Assembly: GCA_946965045.2 (NCBI GenBank)
Contig: OX337229.1
Span: 5,704,001 to 5,768,000 of the forward strand
Length of the DNA stretch: 64,000 nt
Direction: 5' to 3'
Source: Epithemia pelagica
Taxonomy: Eukaryota > Bacillariophyta > Bacillariophyceae > Surirellales > Surirellaceae
The notes beneath the pieces are model-generated. The model was given only the letters and a program-made list of their open reading frames with translations. It had not been told where the DNA came from and ran no database searches. This document shows positions 33,701-42,659 of this stretch, one piece after another (within the stretch, counting starts at the first letter, position 1; each line of letters starts with the position of its first letter). The position numbers were made by a program, and so were the translations under genes.

Positions 33701-35957
33701 AGCCATGTCCACCCGACACTTGTTCGTCTTCTTGCGAATCCTCCAGACTCGTATCTTTTGGTGTATCATCACCACCCAATGGTGAGTCGGGCACATTGTC
33801 CCGAATCGAGGCGAGTTGTGGTTGAATCGAGAGTAAATACAAGGCATTGCGCCACGCAATGTCATCGGGTGAAGACGCTTCTCCACACAAATCGTGCAAG
33901 GTAAAATCCGGTTCCTCTTCGTCCTGCTGGTCATTCTCGTCGTCGTCATCGTCTTCTTCCTGAGTGGGTTCTTCGGTACCTTCATGCGTGGTGGTATCCC
34001 CCTGCGATTCATCCAATTCTTCCAATTCATCCAATGGCGCTTCCGCCGAAGATCGACCAACGGACCGCACCGAGTACACCAATGCTTTGTTGCTGTGGGA
34101 TTTCAAAGGTGGTCGATCATCCAGAGTGGGATTGGGTCGAACCGAGGAGATTGTGGTGGACGATGATACGGTTGAGGTCGGTGTGGCGGGTTCGGGAGAT
34201 ATCAAGGCTGATGTGGAACGAGGCGCCGGAGACGGTGTTCGTGGACGACGTCCTTTGCGCGAAAAACTTTGTACCAAGGATTGTTCGACCGATTTTTGCG
34301 ATCCTTCGGTCCCACTGCGAGGTCGCGTCGTAGTCGTAGTCGTGGCCGTCTGCGGAGGTGCCAGGGGGACTGTCGATCGATGTTCATTAATGGGTTTGGG
34401 AGGAGGACTGGGATATCCATCCAAAATCGAGGCATCTCCCAGCGACAACAATTCTTCGGAATCACGAGGAGGAGCCGTCGTGGGAGGGGAGGACCAAATG
34501 CGTCCCTCCTGGTTGTTGTTATTGTTGGTCGAATCTGTAGAAGGGAATCCTCGTGGTTTGGACCGTCGTCGGACACTTTGACCATCGACTTTACTGCCAC
34601 TACTGCTCTGACTGCCATCCTGACTGCTGGCCGTTGATCGGGCGACGGAAAGACTTCGACTCCGTCGTCGACGACGACTATCGGTTCCGTCGTGGACGGT
34701 AATGTGAACTGGATTTAAGAATGAATCGCCCTGTGATTCCGCATCCTCATTCTTATCGCCCTGTGGATCGGCCGAATCGGAACTTACCGCCGCCACCAAG
34801 GCGGCAAAGGGATTGTAGGTACTTTCTGACAGGTACGATGAGGTTCGAGTTGTTGTTGCTGGTTGGTTTGTTGAAGATGAGGTGGCAAAGGGATTGTAGG
34901 AGGATTCCGAAAAGAGAGAGGACGATGCTGTCGTGGTGGTGGTGGGATTGTGATTGGTAATGGGAGCCGCCGAACCAAAGGGATTAAAGGAGGATTCCGA
35001 AAAGAGGGAGGAGGTGGATTCTCGTGGTGTTGTCGCTTGTCCTTGCGACAGCCAGTGCGCTTGTTCCGACGAAGAGGACGATGATCGTGTGACACTACTG
35101 GTCCGTAACTTGTTGACTTTGCTTTTCATGCGTTGAATGTCGAGAATGGGAAACATGGTTCGATCGGACGAATCCCATTTGGGAGTTGGTTCTCGAGTTT
35201 GGGGTGGTGGTGCTGTTGTCGATTGTGGGGGAGGAGTGGTCGTTGTCGTCGTTGGACTCCCCACCAAACTGCTACTGGCTTGCGCATGTTGCGTGGAAGC
35301 ATCACTGACATCAATCGAAGGTTCTTCCGACGATTCATCAAAGGGGGTTCGCACATGAACCATTTTTTTACGTTTCATGGGTGTCCCCACAATCACAGTC
35401 GGAGGAGCCGATTTTTGCCGTCGATGCTGAGACGATGGTTCTTGGGTTGCCGCAAGAGTGTCGGTCGTGGCAAAGGGATTGATGCTACTACTACCAGGGG
35501 TGGAGGAGGAGGACGAATGTGGTGGTGGTGGTGATCCGTGAAACAAAACTGTTGCATACGAAGAAGGATGCAGGGGTGGTTTCGACGAAGCAGCAGCAGC
35601 AGAGGAAGAAGATGATGATGATTGCTGTTGGGCATTCAAGGGGACATTGGGAACCAAATCGGGTCCGGGTGGTGGTGGTCCTTTGGTCAAAGGTTTGGTG
35701 GCCACGGTGAGAGGAACGAGATGGGAAAATGTCTGTTGTGATTGTGGTTGTTGCACCGCAAGGGTCGGAGTATTTGTGGTGGGTAGTGTCTCATCATTGT
35801 TGGGGGGCGGTGGTGGTGGTGGTGGTGTCGTCCCCGTTTCACAACTCCACGTATCGTACGAATGTTCCTCACGTGAAAATATACTTTGTGCCGAATCGGG
35901 GACTGGTGGTGATCCTTGCGAAGAGGATGCAAATGGTGGTGGAGTGACAACCATCAT
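30714..35957 (-). CDS. Giant ankyrin-repeat protein with C-terminal ion-channel-like membrane domain
   Basis: 1747 residues in one exon. Residues 1-~700 are disordered and Ser/Pro/Thr-rich, with repeated SLFSESSFNPFG-type motifs (NPF three to four times) that could bind EH domains. Ankyrin repeats run from about 750 to 1230 (GWTPLHISCLG, GRLPLHLLAASS, GLTPLHLLLRN, GRTPLHLVFSN), with basic or acidic linkers. A membrane region follows (about 1320-1560) with roughly six segments and a short pore-like loop before the last one, then a further hydrophobic pair near 1650 and a charged helical tail. Ankyrins followed by a six-segment domain are the layout of TRPA/TRPV-like channels. I see no TRP box, so channel function is an inference from architecture. 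Confidence 0.7.
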   Translation of the reverse strand: MMVVTPPPFASSSQGSPPVPDSAQSIFSREEHSYDTWSCETGTTPPPPPPPPNNDETLPTTNTPTLAVQQPQSQQTFSHLVPLTVATKPLTKGPPPPGPDLVPNVPLNAQQQSSSSSSSAAAASSKPPLHPSSYATVLFHGSPPPPHSSSSSTPGSSSINPFATTDTLAATQEPSSQHRRQKSAPPTVIVGTPMKRKKMVHVRTPFDESSEEPSIDVSDASTQHAQASSSLVGSPTTTTTTPPPQSTTAPPPQTREPTPKWDSSDRTMFPILDIQRMKSKVNKLRTSSVTRSSSSSSEQAHWLSQGQATTPRESTSSLFSESSFNPFGSAAPITNHNPTTTTTASSSLFSESSYNPFATSSSTNQPATTTRTSSYLSESTYNPFAALVAAVSSDSADPQGDKNEDAESQGDSFLNPVHITVHDGTDSRRRRRSRSLSVARSTASSQDGSQSSSGSKVDGQSVRRRSKPRGFPSTDSTNNNNNQEGRIWSSPPTTAPPRDSEELLSLGDASILDGYPSPPPKPINEHRSTVPLAPPQTATTTTTTRPRSGTEGSQKSVEQSLVQSFSRKGRRPRTPSPAPRSTSALISPEPATPTSTVSSSTTISSVRPNPTLDDRPPLKSHSNKALVYSVRSVGRSSAEAPLDELEELDESQGDTTTHEGTEEPTQEEDDDDDENDQQDEEEPDFTLHDLCGEASSPDDIAWRNALYLLSIQPQLASIRDNVPDSPLGGDDTPKDTSLEDSQEDEQVSGGHGWTPLHISCLGMHPPPTYITRALLYANPKAVQWRDDGGRLPLHLLAASSADVATMELLLQTWPQAISKRDHKGLTPLHLLLRNRSVQLTTRNTSVLLGLSTDTLSTQSHSHQWKQMQQQQQRFILQRRREHLKMTLKEMDDYIARRHKVITTVLHPDFDEMDEEWKGYPPDVQVALRNLAKWRNKQQQQETTQKRRGNGKHKKDTSTSSSSHFLRIVDDSEEDENENDAVNDLLGETNPAAIPHYPDLKLPIHMAVARGIVQPVPLDDRMASSEEQFEDEEDDDEHDSDSDDSDNEVRTNTKSQKESNAMSSKDAPRRSSVDDVYGVLRCIIAAFPEGLCVRDGDGKTPLLHIMTMTDGLPTLDLIELLLGKRSGAFEEMSPWMSDLPVHSMSSLPDSQSRILSPAMVPSARTNQLPLHIAAEEFLSDCAIVESIYKSYPAAADAQDHRGRTPLHLVFSNYRLFPASPRVISMLLSDTSAKCRDVDGNLPFDLLVQAADCLPKRLPVSWEAGEMARIYQKFFTASLLTPSSQAERPKTSQLLRQLRSLPPWIRRQACSVQFVQEMIIEQLATPLRTACVISDGLLLILTLVLFRIQVKDYTDSSDSGSSVESEYPVSVGTVVSVRIVILSVRAILAANVGQLNYLVLLNGWFWVDLAAMVLTFSTTTLLNNNDVSDDTALSLATGATGLLWLSLLGYCATWCFGMALLLGSLAKIANQIVWPLIAGGMVLVAFAQMFYTLLWTDCATAIPVTPVCSVRDSYRVVYLLLRGESLLELDGSDEISAQAVVLLSAFLLALFALLLAVLVAVIMGALHSKPDEIAFRSFWEPKLAFVLSSADWGCRVQPKISLTPSRKVGLQTRLERTWELLVSSLLVGPPARSEKYWYSGRYRKGGLLGLAFWLTALILLPLWFVLGFLTLGLLWPPQLRQFLVRPLGWTSTRQPSAAAAKEDYMVAQLSEIRSELVRTKTMTYERSIQVENEVRSVKHLLYAAVREEQ

Positions 35958-36846
35958 GGAAGATGTACGTTTGTGTGTTGAGAATGGTTGGAGTTGAAGT
36001 TCTTTTTATGTGTCGCAATTCTCGTTGAAAAAATCGTAGACCGGAGAGAGATTCCAAACAGTCCTACGACTCCTCGTCCTCAATGAAGGAACGAATGCCA
36101 AAAAAGAGAGTCCACGGACACTCAAGCACTAAAAAGTCGAATCCAAAAGCGAGGCTGCACCGAAACCACTCCGTTTCTTGTCGACGTTGTATTTGGCTCT
36201 TGGAGTAGTTGTTGTTGTTGCAGCAACCAAGTCCAGTGTGACTTTTTGTCTTCTGTATTTCTTTTTGTTGTGTTGGTGGGAGATGTTATATGTATATTTG
36301 TCAATTTTGGTTTTGGCGCACCTCTTTGTTGGTGCGTGCACCCCTCTTTGAGAGAGTGTTTGATAGACGACGAATCGTGGAGCGAAACTTGGGAATGGCA
36401 AACGTTGAGAAATGGATACTATTGCCCTCGCCAAGCGCGGCGAGTCAACCATGCTGCCCCCGCCAAGCGCGGCGAGTCAACCACGCGCATGGTTTGGCCC
36501 ATTCAAGTCCACGCCATGGTCGTCACACCCATCCGCGCACGACAGCGACAGGCCCTCCAGGTCCAAGTCGCAACCCCATTCCAGTGTGTACTAGCTATAA
36601 GATAAATGAAATGACATGGGGCTTTACTCGTTGCTCTCGTATGCCAGACCTCGCTTGATGGAGACTGACTGTACCAATCTTTTCTATATAGTATAAAAGG
36701 AATTCCATTGATTATTGCAAATTGATGTTAGCTGGCTATAGCGAGGACAAGACTTGCCGGTCCACTGGGGTCTGTCCAAAAGAAAACTAGAACGGAAGAG
36801 AGAGAGAGAGATCTATCTAGCTGGTTCTCCAAAGTGCTGTCTTGTG
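35958..36846. other. Gap with a 33-bp hairpin repeat between channel-like gene and ADA
   Basis: Left part is the leader of the ankyrin/channel gene (minus); right part is the 3' flank of ADA (minus). It includes a two-copy GC-rich hairpin repeat (36428-36482). No gene is seen; the long plus-strand frame starting at 36754 is antisense to ADA. Confidence 0.45.
36428..36482. repeat. Two copies of a GC-rich hairpin sequence
   Basis: CGCCAAGCGCGGCGAGTCAA occurs twice about 33 bp apart. In the first copy CTCGCC and GGCGAG can pair around AAGCGC. The GC-rich pair stands out in an AT-richer gap. Confidence 0.6.
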
Positions 36847-38862
36847 TTAGGTGTAAAAGCGAATGACATCCTCCTCCGAGGGGTCTTCCTTGGTGGCGTC
36901 CAGAGTGGGGTTGGTAGTCGCCGTGGTCGTGGGTGGCGGCTGGTTGGAATGGTTGGACGACGATACGACACCACCCACCAACGCGGCATTGGTTTGCAAA
37001 TAGACGCGATCTTTAAAATTTTCGGAAATGGACCGGCGGTAAAAGGGTGCCGAAAACGACGACAATGGAACAGTTCCCTGGGTTGTAGTACTACCACTAC
37101 TTGCCAACAATTCATCGGCCGAATGGGCTTTGGAATAACTATTGTTGCTGGATCGCAAGTCGTCGTTCACGACTGTTTGTCCTCGATGCAACGAAGACAG
37201 AATCGCGTCGTCCACATCATCATCATCATCATCATCATCGTCGTCGTCATGTTCCATGGTGGTATGATCTGCAAGGGTCTTGGGGACAGTAGTTTCGACC
37301 AGGTAGTGTTGGGTTTGTTGCCAAAAGTCATGGATTTGTTGTTGAATCCGTTCCTTGGTACCCTCATCGTGACAAAAGGCGGCATGGATGGCATCCACAT
37401 TGGTTTGCACCAATTCCTGGGGACTCATGCCCATTTTCACCAAGGCGGTACGATATTGCCAGGCCAAACTGGTATGAAAGACGGCCGGATCGTCCGAATT
37501 CAACGACACGGACAAGCCGTACGATTGCATTTTGCGGCATGGATGACGAGTCCAATCCTTGCTTCCTCGTGGCTGCGGTCTGCCACTGCTACTAATATTG
37601 CTGGTGCTCGGTGGCATGCGCCCATATTCCCAGGCTCCCGTTTCGAGACTGGACGTGGGACAAACTTCAAAATGAATACCGGCTTGCTTCATTTCCTCCA
37701 TCAATTCTGGATTCGAGACAATATGATAGCCATGTCCAATGCGTGTGGCACCATATTCTCGTACCGATCGTCGAATATTGTCGGCGGCGGCATTGGCCTT
37801 GCTTGGATGGCGGACTTCTCCGGCATGCAGGGTAATGGGAATGTGCGCCTCTTGGGCCTTTTGCAAGACATTGTAATGTGTTTGATGCAACTCGGGAAAT
37901 TGATCACCATCAAAATGTTCTTCTCCGGCGGCAATATCAATGCCCACGGCCGCACAGGGATAATCGTTTTGATATTTTTGCACCAAGGCCAGTGTCGGTT
38001 CGGCCCAATCGGGCCGCCAGGTGATGCAGCACAGAATTTGGTTCACGACAATGTCAAAGTCGCGACAACCACGACGCAATCCACGAGTGATGCACAGGTA
38101 CACATCTTCTCCAGTCACTGTCACAATCTCGCGATTGGAACCACTCTTCTTGTTCTCGTCGTCATGATTGTTGAGTTGGTTCAAATCTTCGGCTAGACAA
38201 TAGGGAGAGTATCGCACTTCGGTGTAGACACTGTTTTGTTGCCATTGTCGTTGACAAAAGTCGTAGGCCAAGTGTTCCAAAAAGGGCAAATTTTGACGGA
38301 CCGTGGGCAAAAAGATTTCAAAGCAAGTCAACATTTCTTTCAAACTGCGAGTGCGTCGACCACCCCGACAAGTGCACAAGTCATGATAGTCTTGTCGCGA
38401 CCGACAATTGGAAACCAAATTTCGGACGGGCAAGTGTTTCCGCGATTCGTCCTCTTCCCACGGCAAGAGCGTGTTGGTAGGCAAACACTCCAAGGAGGCA
38501 GGTTTGTGTTGTTGAATGTAATTCCACATCACATCTGGATCAAAGGCTCCGTCCAAATGAACATGGAGTTCGACCTTGGGGAATTGTTGGACAAAGACTT
38601 CCAAATCCAAACTATAACGTTCTCTCCATTTCTTGTAGTGGTGACTTTGAGAATTGGTACGATTGGTGCGATTGGAGCTTTCGTTGTCAACACTCGAGTC
38701 TCCATGACGTTGTGACGAGGCGAGATGTTGCAGCAATACCTGCGTCTCGTGTTTAATTTCCACCAATCCAGCAGAAGCAGCTGTCTTGTTGTCCCCATCC
38801 TCCGACAGAGGCTTCAATCCAGTGTCTTGATTTGTTGTTGTATCATTGTCGTTCTTCGTCAT
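36847..38862 (-). CDS. Adenosine deaminase (ADA1/ADGF-like), zinc-dependent
   Basis: 671 residues, intronless, ATG 38862. It deaminates (deoxy)adenosine to inosine in purine salvage. The zinc-site motifs are all present in order: ELHVHLDGAF (HxH), LHAGE, IGHGYHI and SLNSDDPAVF. CPTSSLETGAW matches the CPxSSxxTGAW form of true adenosine deaminases rather than AMP deaminase or ADAL-type. The first ~85 residues are polar and low in complexity. The C-terminal ~130 residues carry a long Asp run and a Ser/Thr-rich tail that normal ADAs (about 350-500 residues) lack. No signal peptide is seen, so it is probably cytosolic. Inserts with CTCRGG and NNHDDENKK interrupt the barrel. Confidence 0.85.
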   Translation of the reverse strand: MTKNDNDTTTNQDTGLKPLSEDGDNKTAASAGLVEIKHETQVLLQHLASSQRHGDSSVDNESSNRTNRTNSQSHHYKKWRERYSLDLEVFVQQFPKVELHVHLDGAFDPDVMWNYIQQHKPASLECLPTNTLLPWEEDESRKHLPVRNLVSNCRSRQDYHDLCTCRGGRRTRSLKEMLTCFEIFLPTVRQNLPFLEHLAYDFCQRQWQQNSVYTEVRYSPYCLAEDLNQLNNHDDENKKSGSNREIVTVTGEDVYLCITRGLRRGCRDFDIVVNQILCCITWRPDWAEPTLALVQKYQNDYPCAAVGIDIAAGEEHFDGDQFPELHQTHYNVLQKAQEAHIPITLHAGEVRHPSKANAAADNIRRSVREYGATRIGHGYHIVSNPELMEEMKQAGIHFEVCPTSSLETGAWEYGRMPPSTSNISSSGRPQPRGSKDWTRHPCRKMQSYGLSVSLNSDDPAVFHTSLAWQYRTALVKMGMSPQELVQTNVDAIHAAFCHDEGTKERIQQQIHDFWQQTQHYLVETTVPKTLADHTTMEHDDDDDDDDDDDVDDAILSSLHRGQTVVNDDLRSSNNSYSKAHSADELLASSGSTTTQGTVPLSSFSAPFYRRSISENFKDRVYLQTNAALVGGVVSSSNHSNQPPPTTTATTNPTLDATKEDPSEEDVIRFYT

Positions 38863-39406
38863 GTCTTTCGATTCTTATGTGAAACGTTGTTGTGTTCTCG
38901 TTCGATAAGTATGATGAGTCTCGATTTGTCTTGAGGTGTCGTCTTGACAACATCCAGATTGGCATCTCTCCACAATGCAAGCCCTCTCCGTGATGCGAGG
39001 ATTCTTCTGCGAAGCAAAAAAATCTTCCTGTTGCGCTGGGAACACATTCTGTCAATATGACATCTGTCAAAACTACCCATCGTCTTATGAAGACGACTCG
39101 CTTGTTTCTAATCTTCTAGAGAATCGAGATCCGTAGCGAGGTTGTCATTCTGTGTCAACATTGAGACCACTTTTTGACAGATGTCATTCCGACACATATG
39201 AGATGACGTGACGAGAAGCGTGACAGCATCGTACACCCCATCGGAAACGAGTGGTTTATATGTGAGGTTTTGTTAAAACAAAAAAGAGGAAGAGATCTCA
39301 GAATTCGTGTTTCACCACAGGATTCTCTCCTCTCCATCATTGTCACAAAATGCCATGGAAGATTTTATGCCGCACCACGACAGTTTCATAACTTCGTTAT
39401 TAGACC
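38863..39406. other. Divergent region between ADA and ankyrin gene
   Basis: 544 bp shared upstream of two divergent genes. No coding sequence or obvious motif is seen beyond short open frames. Confidence 0.45.
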
Positions 39407-42376
39407 ATGTCGTCCAAACAACCAGTCAATGCAGGTCATGACACAGATCTACCACCACAAGTGGCTGGAGAATCCGCCAGGACCATTTCTGTTGATCCTC
39501 GCACTGAGATTTTCCTGGTTTGTCAATCGGATCCGGTTTCCTTCTCTGATTTGCGTCGATTGGTAGACGCAGATCCTCGGCTTCTTGCTGTTCATGATGA
39601 GTATTCTTTGTCGCCCATGTCCTATCTTGGATGGGAGGCTCCATTGCCATCGGAAATATGGGACTATGTTGCAACACGGGCGATAAGTGTTCTTGATTCG
39701 CTTGAAAACAAAGTCGACATGATCATGGCCCTGATAAGAGCCCGTTGCCGGGGAATGGACTTGTGCACATTGAAAACTGTTGTTAAAGAGACCCTCTCCT
39801 ATATGCATGATGACATGATCCCGATAGCGTATCTTTTTCATGACTTTATTCGTGAAAAGCTCGATGATGTCATTCTCTCCGTGATGGAGGTATCTCCAAG
39901 ACTAGTGCAATGGGAGGATCATGTCGGAGGTCTTGCTCTTCACGTTGCTTGCCTTTATGGATCCTCCTTGAAAATTGTTCGGGCTCTAGTGGAAGCTCAT
40001 CCAGCGGCACTGGATCATCAAGATCACAAGGGCAACACAGCACTGCACTTGTGTTTCCAATCGGCGAATGGAGGTTTCAAGAGAACATGCAGTTTGGAGG
40101 TTGTACGCTATCTTATTGAACAAGATCTTTCAGCTTTGCTAGAAGAAAATCTAACAGAGCTGCTTCCAATTCATCTGGCATGCAAATCAGGAGTTGGTCT
40201 AGATTATATCCAACTCTTGTGTACCTCTTTGATGATGACTCTAGAGTCTCGCTGCGAAGAAGGGCGTGTGCCTTTGCACTATGCCTGTACGGTAAAGGAC
40301 AATGCTTCTGTCATTCGCTATCTTGTCAATCTGGACGAGGCCGCCGTATACAAAGCGGATGAACATGGTGATTTGCCGCTTCACTTGTTGTTACGCCAAG
40401 ACTGGTCCATGGACCCAGAGGAGCAACTCCGTCTTGTGGATTTGTTTCTTTCTATAAATCGGGAAGGAATACATCGTTTCAATGATAGTCATGGCCTTCC
40501 TCTGCATGTTGCTTGTCAACAGTCGAGCTCTCTGGAACTTATTAAGCGACTTGTGGAGGTGGGCGATGAAAGACAACCGCTTCACTGGTATTCTGAGAAT
40601 TGCAAGCAATATGGGACAGTCGGAGTAATGAATGACAACGAGAGATTTCCATTGCACCTTGCTTGCATGAACAGAAAGAAGAATTTGGATATAATTGAAT
40701 ACATTTTGGACAGGTATCCAACGTGCGTCAAGCATTGGGATGAAGATTGCAATCTTCCATTGCACTATTTCATGAATTCATTTTGGAAAAAGGATGAACA
40801 TGAGAAAAGAGCCAATCTGATGAAAAAAATGGTTGCTTATTTCCCTGATTCTGTTAATCAAACTGGCGATGGTCTTGAGTCTGCATATTCTTTGGCTTGT
40901 TTGTGGCAAGCTCCTCCTGAGATTGTCGAGGCATTGAGGGGAGGCCAATCTCCTTTTCACTGGCGGTGCAACGATGGCGTGGACACTCCATCTGATGGCT
41001 CGTGGATTTCAATAACTCGAGTACTCTCTCTCTATCCAAATGCGATCTACGAATGCAACGAAATGGGTGAACTCCCTCTGCATTCTGTCTGTCATCGAAT
41101 CAGGCCACTCTCTGCAGTGCAAACAATGTACAAACGATTCCCAAGTGCTATTTCAACTAGAGATAAACATGGAAACATGCCTCTCCACCATGCATGCAAC
41201 TTTCCAAAGACAGAGAATTTGGCATTTCTTCTGAAGAAATATAAGTCTGCCTTGAGGATCCCCAACTTTCATGGTGAGCTACCGATGCACTTGGTGTGTT
41301 CTTCTGGCTTTTCATTTCCTGGTCCCATAAAGCTCATTGTGGAGAAGAACCCATTTGCTCTCAAGCGCCCTGACGACAGTGGTCGTCTCCCGCTGCATCG
41401 TTATTGTGGTGCTGATCCTTGTCCTTCAATTCTTTTATACTTGATCCGGCGAAGCCCGTCATCCTGTTGTGTCATGGATCTGCAGGGCAATTTACCTCTA
41501 CACATTCTGGTGAAGAATCCTCGTGTTTCCTCACACTCAAAGATTATTCAAAATCTTGCAAATCGGAACAAACGCGCCCTCACAAGTCGAAATTTTGCGG
41601 GCTTTCTCCCGCTCCACTTCTATCTTCAACATCGGCGTGATCATAGTCTTGCCCACGTCAAGTGCCTTGCAAAACGTGTATTTTCTGATCTGTCACTCGA
41701 GTCACAGCGAAGCTCTTGTGGCTCGACTTTCCTTCATTTTGCCTGCGCATCAAAGGCAAAAAATGAAGTCATCCAGTATCTTCTTAAGCAGGATACTTCA
41801 AATGCTTGCAAGGTTCTCGATTCCCGTGGTCGCGTTCCATTACACTACGTACAAGATAGCGACACTGTTCATCATATTTTCTCGAGATTCCCCGATGGTA
41901 TAAACTGGCGAGACAATGACGGCAATACCCCACTTCATGTCGCTTGTTTGAATGGGCATAGCATTGGCGTCATACGAGTGCTATGGTTCAGTGGTATTGA
42001 ATCATTGCTCATCACAAACAAGGATGGAGACCTACCCCTCCATCTGGCCTGTGAAGCACAAGTGGATGGAGATGTTATGGAATGTCTAATTTCCGCTTAT
42101 CCTGATGCTGTTTGTAAACGGGGAAGTTGCGGGCAGCTTCCCCTTCACTCTTGGTTCAGGAACGTGGAGCGGGTGGAACACAGGGATGGAAACGAAGGTC
42201 TCGAACGACTTTTGGAGAAGTCCAAAGATGCACTCTTTTCGCGTGATGATGAGGGGTTCTATCCTATTCAGCTAGCTGCATTGACAATGGACTTGGATTT
42301 CATATTCCGACTCCTTCGATCCTGTCCTGCCGTGGTTGGCTCGTGTCAGTCTTGCCAACCCAATGGTGGAGTTTAG
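39407..42376 (+). CDS. Ankyrin-repeat protein, 989 residues
   Basis: Single exon, ATG in context ACCATGTCG, TAG stop. From about residue 170 to the end there are some twenty degenerate ankyrin repeats of the form G-x-L-P-L-H-x-x-C (GNTALHLCFQS, RVPLHYACTV, GDLPLHLLLRQ, GNMPLHHACNF, GDLPLHLACEA, GQLPLHSWFR). Spacing is irregular, often 40-60 residues rather than 33, typical of expanded diatom ankyrin families. The N-terminal ~150 residues have no recognised domain. No membrane segment, signal peptide or catalytic motif is present. Role probably protein-protein interaction; partner unknown. AT content is slightly higher than in neighbouring genes, in line with the mosaic region that starts just downstream. 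Confidence 0.8.
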   Translation: MSSKQPVNAGHDTDLPPQVAGESARTISVDPRTEIFLVCQSDPVSFSDLRRLVDADPRLLAVHDEYSLSPMSYLGWEAPLPSEIWDYVATRAISVLDSLENKVDMIMALIRARCRGMDLCTLKTVVKETLSYMHDDMIPIAYLFHDFIREKLDDVILSVMEVSPRLVQWEDHVGGLALHVACLYGSSLKIVRALVEAHPAALDHQDHKGNTALHLCFQSANGGFKRTCSLEVVRYLIEQDLSALLEENLTELLPIHLACKSGVGLDYIQLLCTSLMMTLESRCEEGRVPLHYACTVKDNASVIRYLVNLDEAAVYKADEHGDLPLHLLLRQDWSMDPEEQLRLVDLFLSINREGIHRFNDSHGLPLHVACQQSSSLELIKRLVEVGDERQPLHWYSENCKQYGTVGVMNDNERFPLHLACMNRKKNLDIIEYILDRYPTCVKHWDEDCNLPLHYFMNSFWKKDEHEKRANLMKKMVAYFPDSVNQTGDGLESAYSLACLWQAPPEIVEALRGGQSPFHWRCNDGVDTPSDGSWISITRVLSLYPNAIYECNEMGELPLHSVCHRIRPLSAVQTMYKRFPSAISTRDKHGNMPLHHACNFPKTENLAFLLKKYKSALRIPNFHGELPMHLVCSSGFSFPGPIKLIVEKNPFALKRPDDSGRLPLHRYCGADPCPSILLYLIRRSPSSCCVMDLQGNLPLHILVKNPRVSSHSKIIQNLANRNKRALTSRNFAGFLPLHFYLQHRRDHSLAHVKCLAKRVFSDLSLESQRSSCGSTFLHFACASKAKNEVIQYLLKQDTSNACKVLDSRGRVPLHYVQDSDTVHHIFSRFPDGINWRDNDGNTPLHVACLNGHSIGVIRVLWFSGIESLLITNKDGDLPLHLACEAQVDGDVMECLISAYPDAVCKRGSCGQLPLHSWFRNVERVEHRDGNEGLERLLEKSKDALFSRDDEGFYPIQLAALTMDLDFIFRLLRSCPAVVGSCQSCQPNGGV

Positions 42377-42659
42377 TCGATCGCCCAGACTGATGATGAA
42401 GCATCTACACGCCGATCTGATTGAAGCCACATCGGCCCGTGTGGTCGATTCGTAGAACGTACTCATCCGGCATCAGAGCTGGTAGAAAACATACCAAATC
42501 CTGAAATTCCCTTGTAGACAACCACCATAGTATCTTGCTACATGCATAGCGAAGAGAAGAGTCAGATAAGTTTGAGTCATAATATGTCCTAAGCTTTACT
42601 TTGTATGTATCTCTGATTCGTAATCGAGGTGTTCCAATCGTGGCTGGCAGTCACGACGA

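Noticed and set aside
37200-37260. CAT/ATG microsatellite as an independent feature
   Set aside because: It is the coding sequence of the Asp run in adenosine deaminase.
36754-38196. 480-codon open frame on the plus strand
   Set aside because: Antisense shadow of the adenosine deaminase gene, whose motifs are all on the minus strand.
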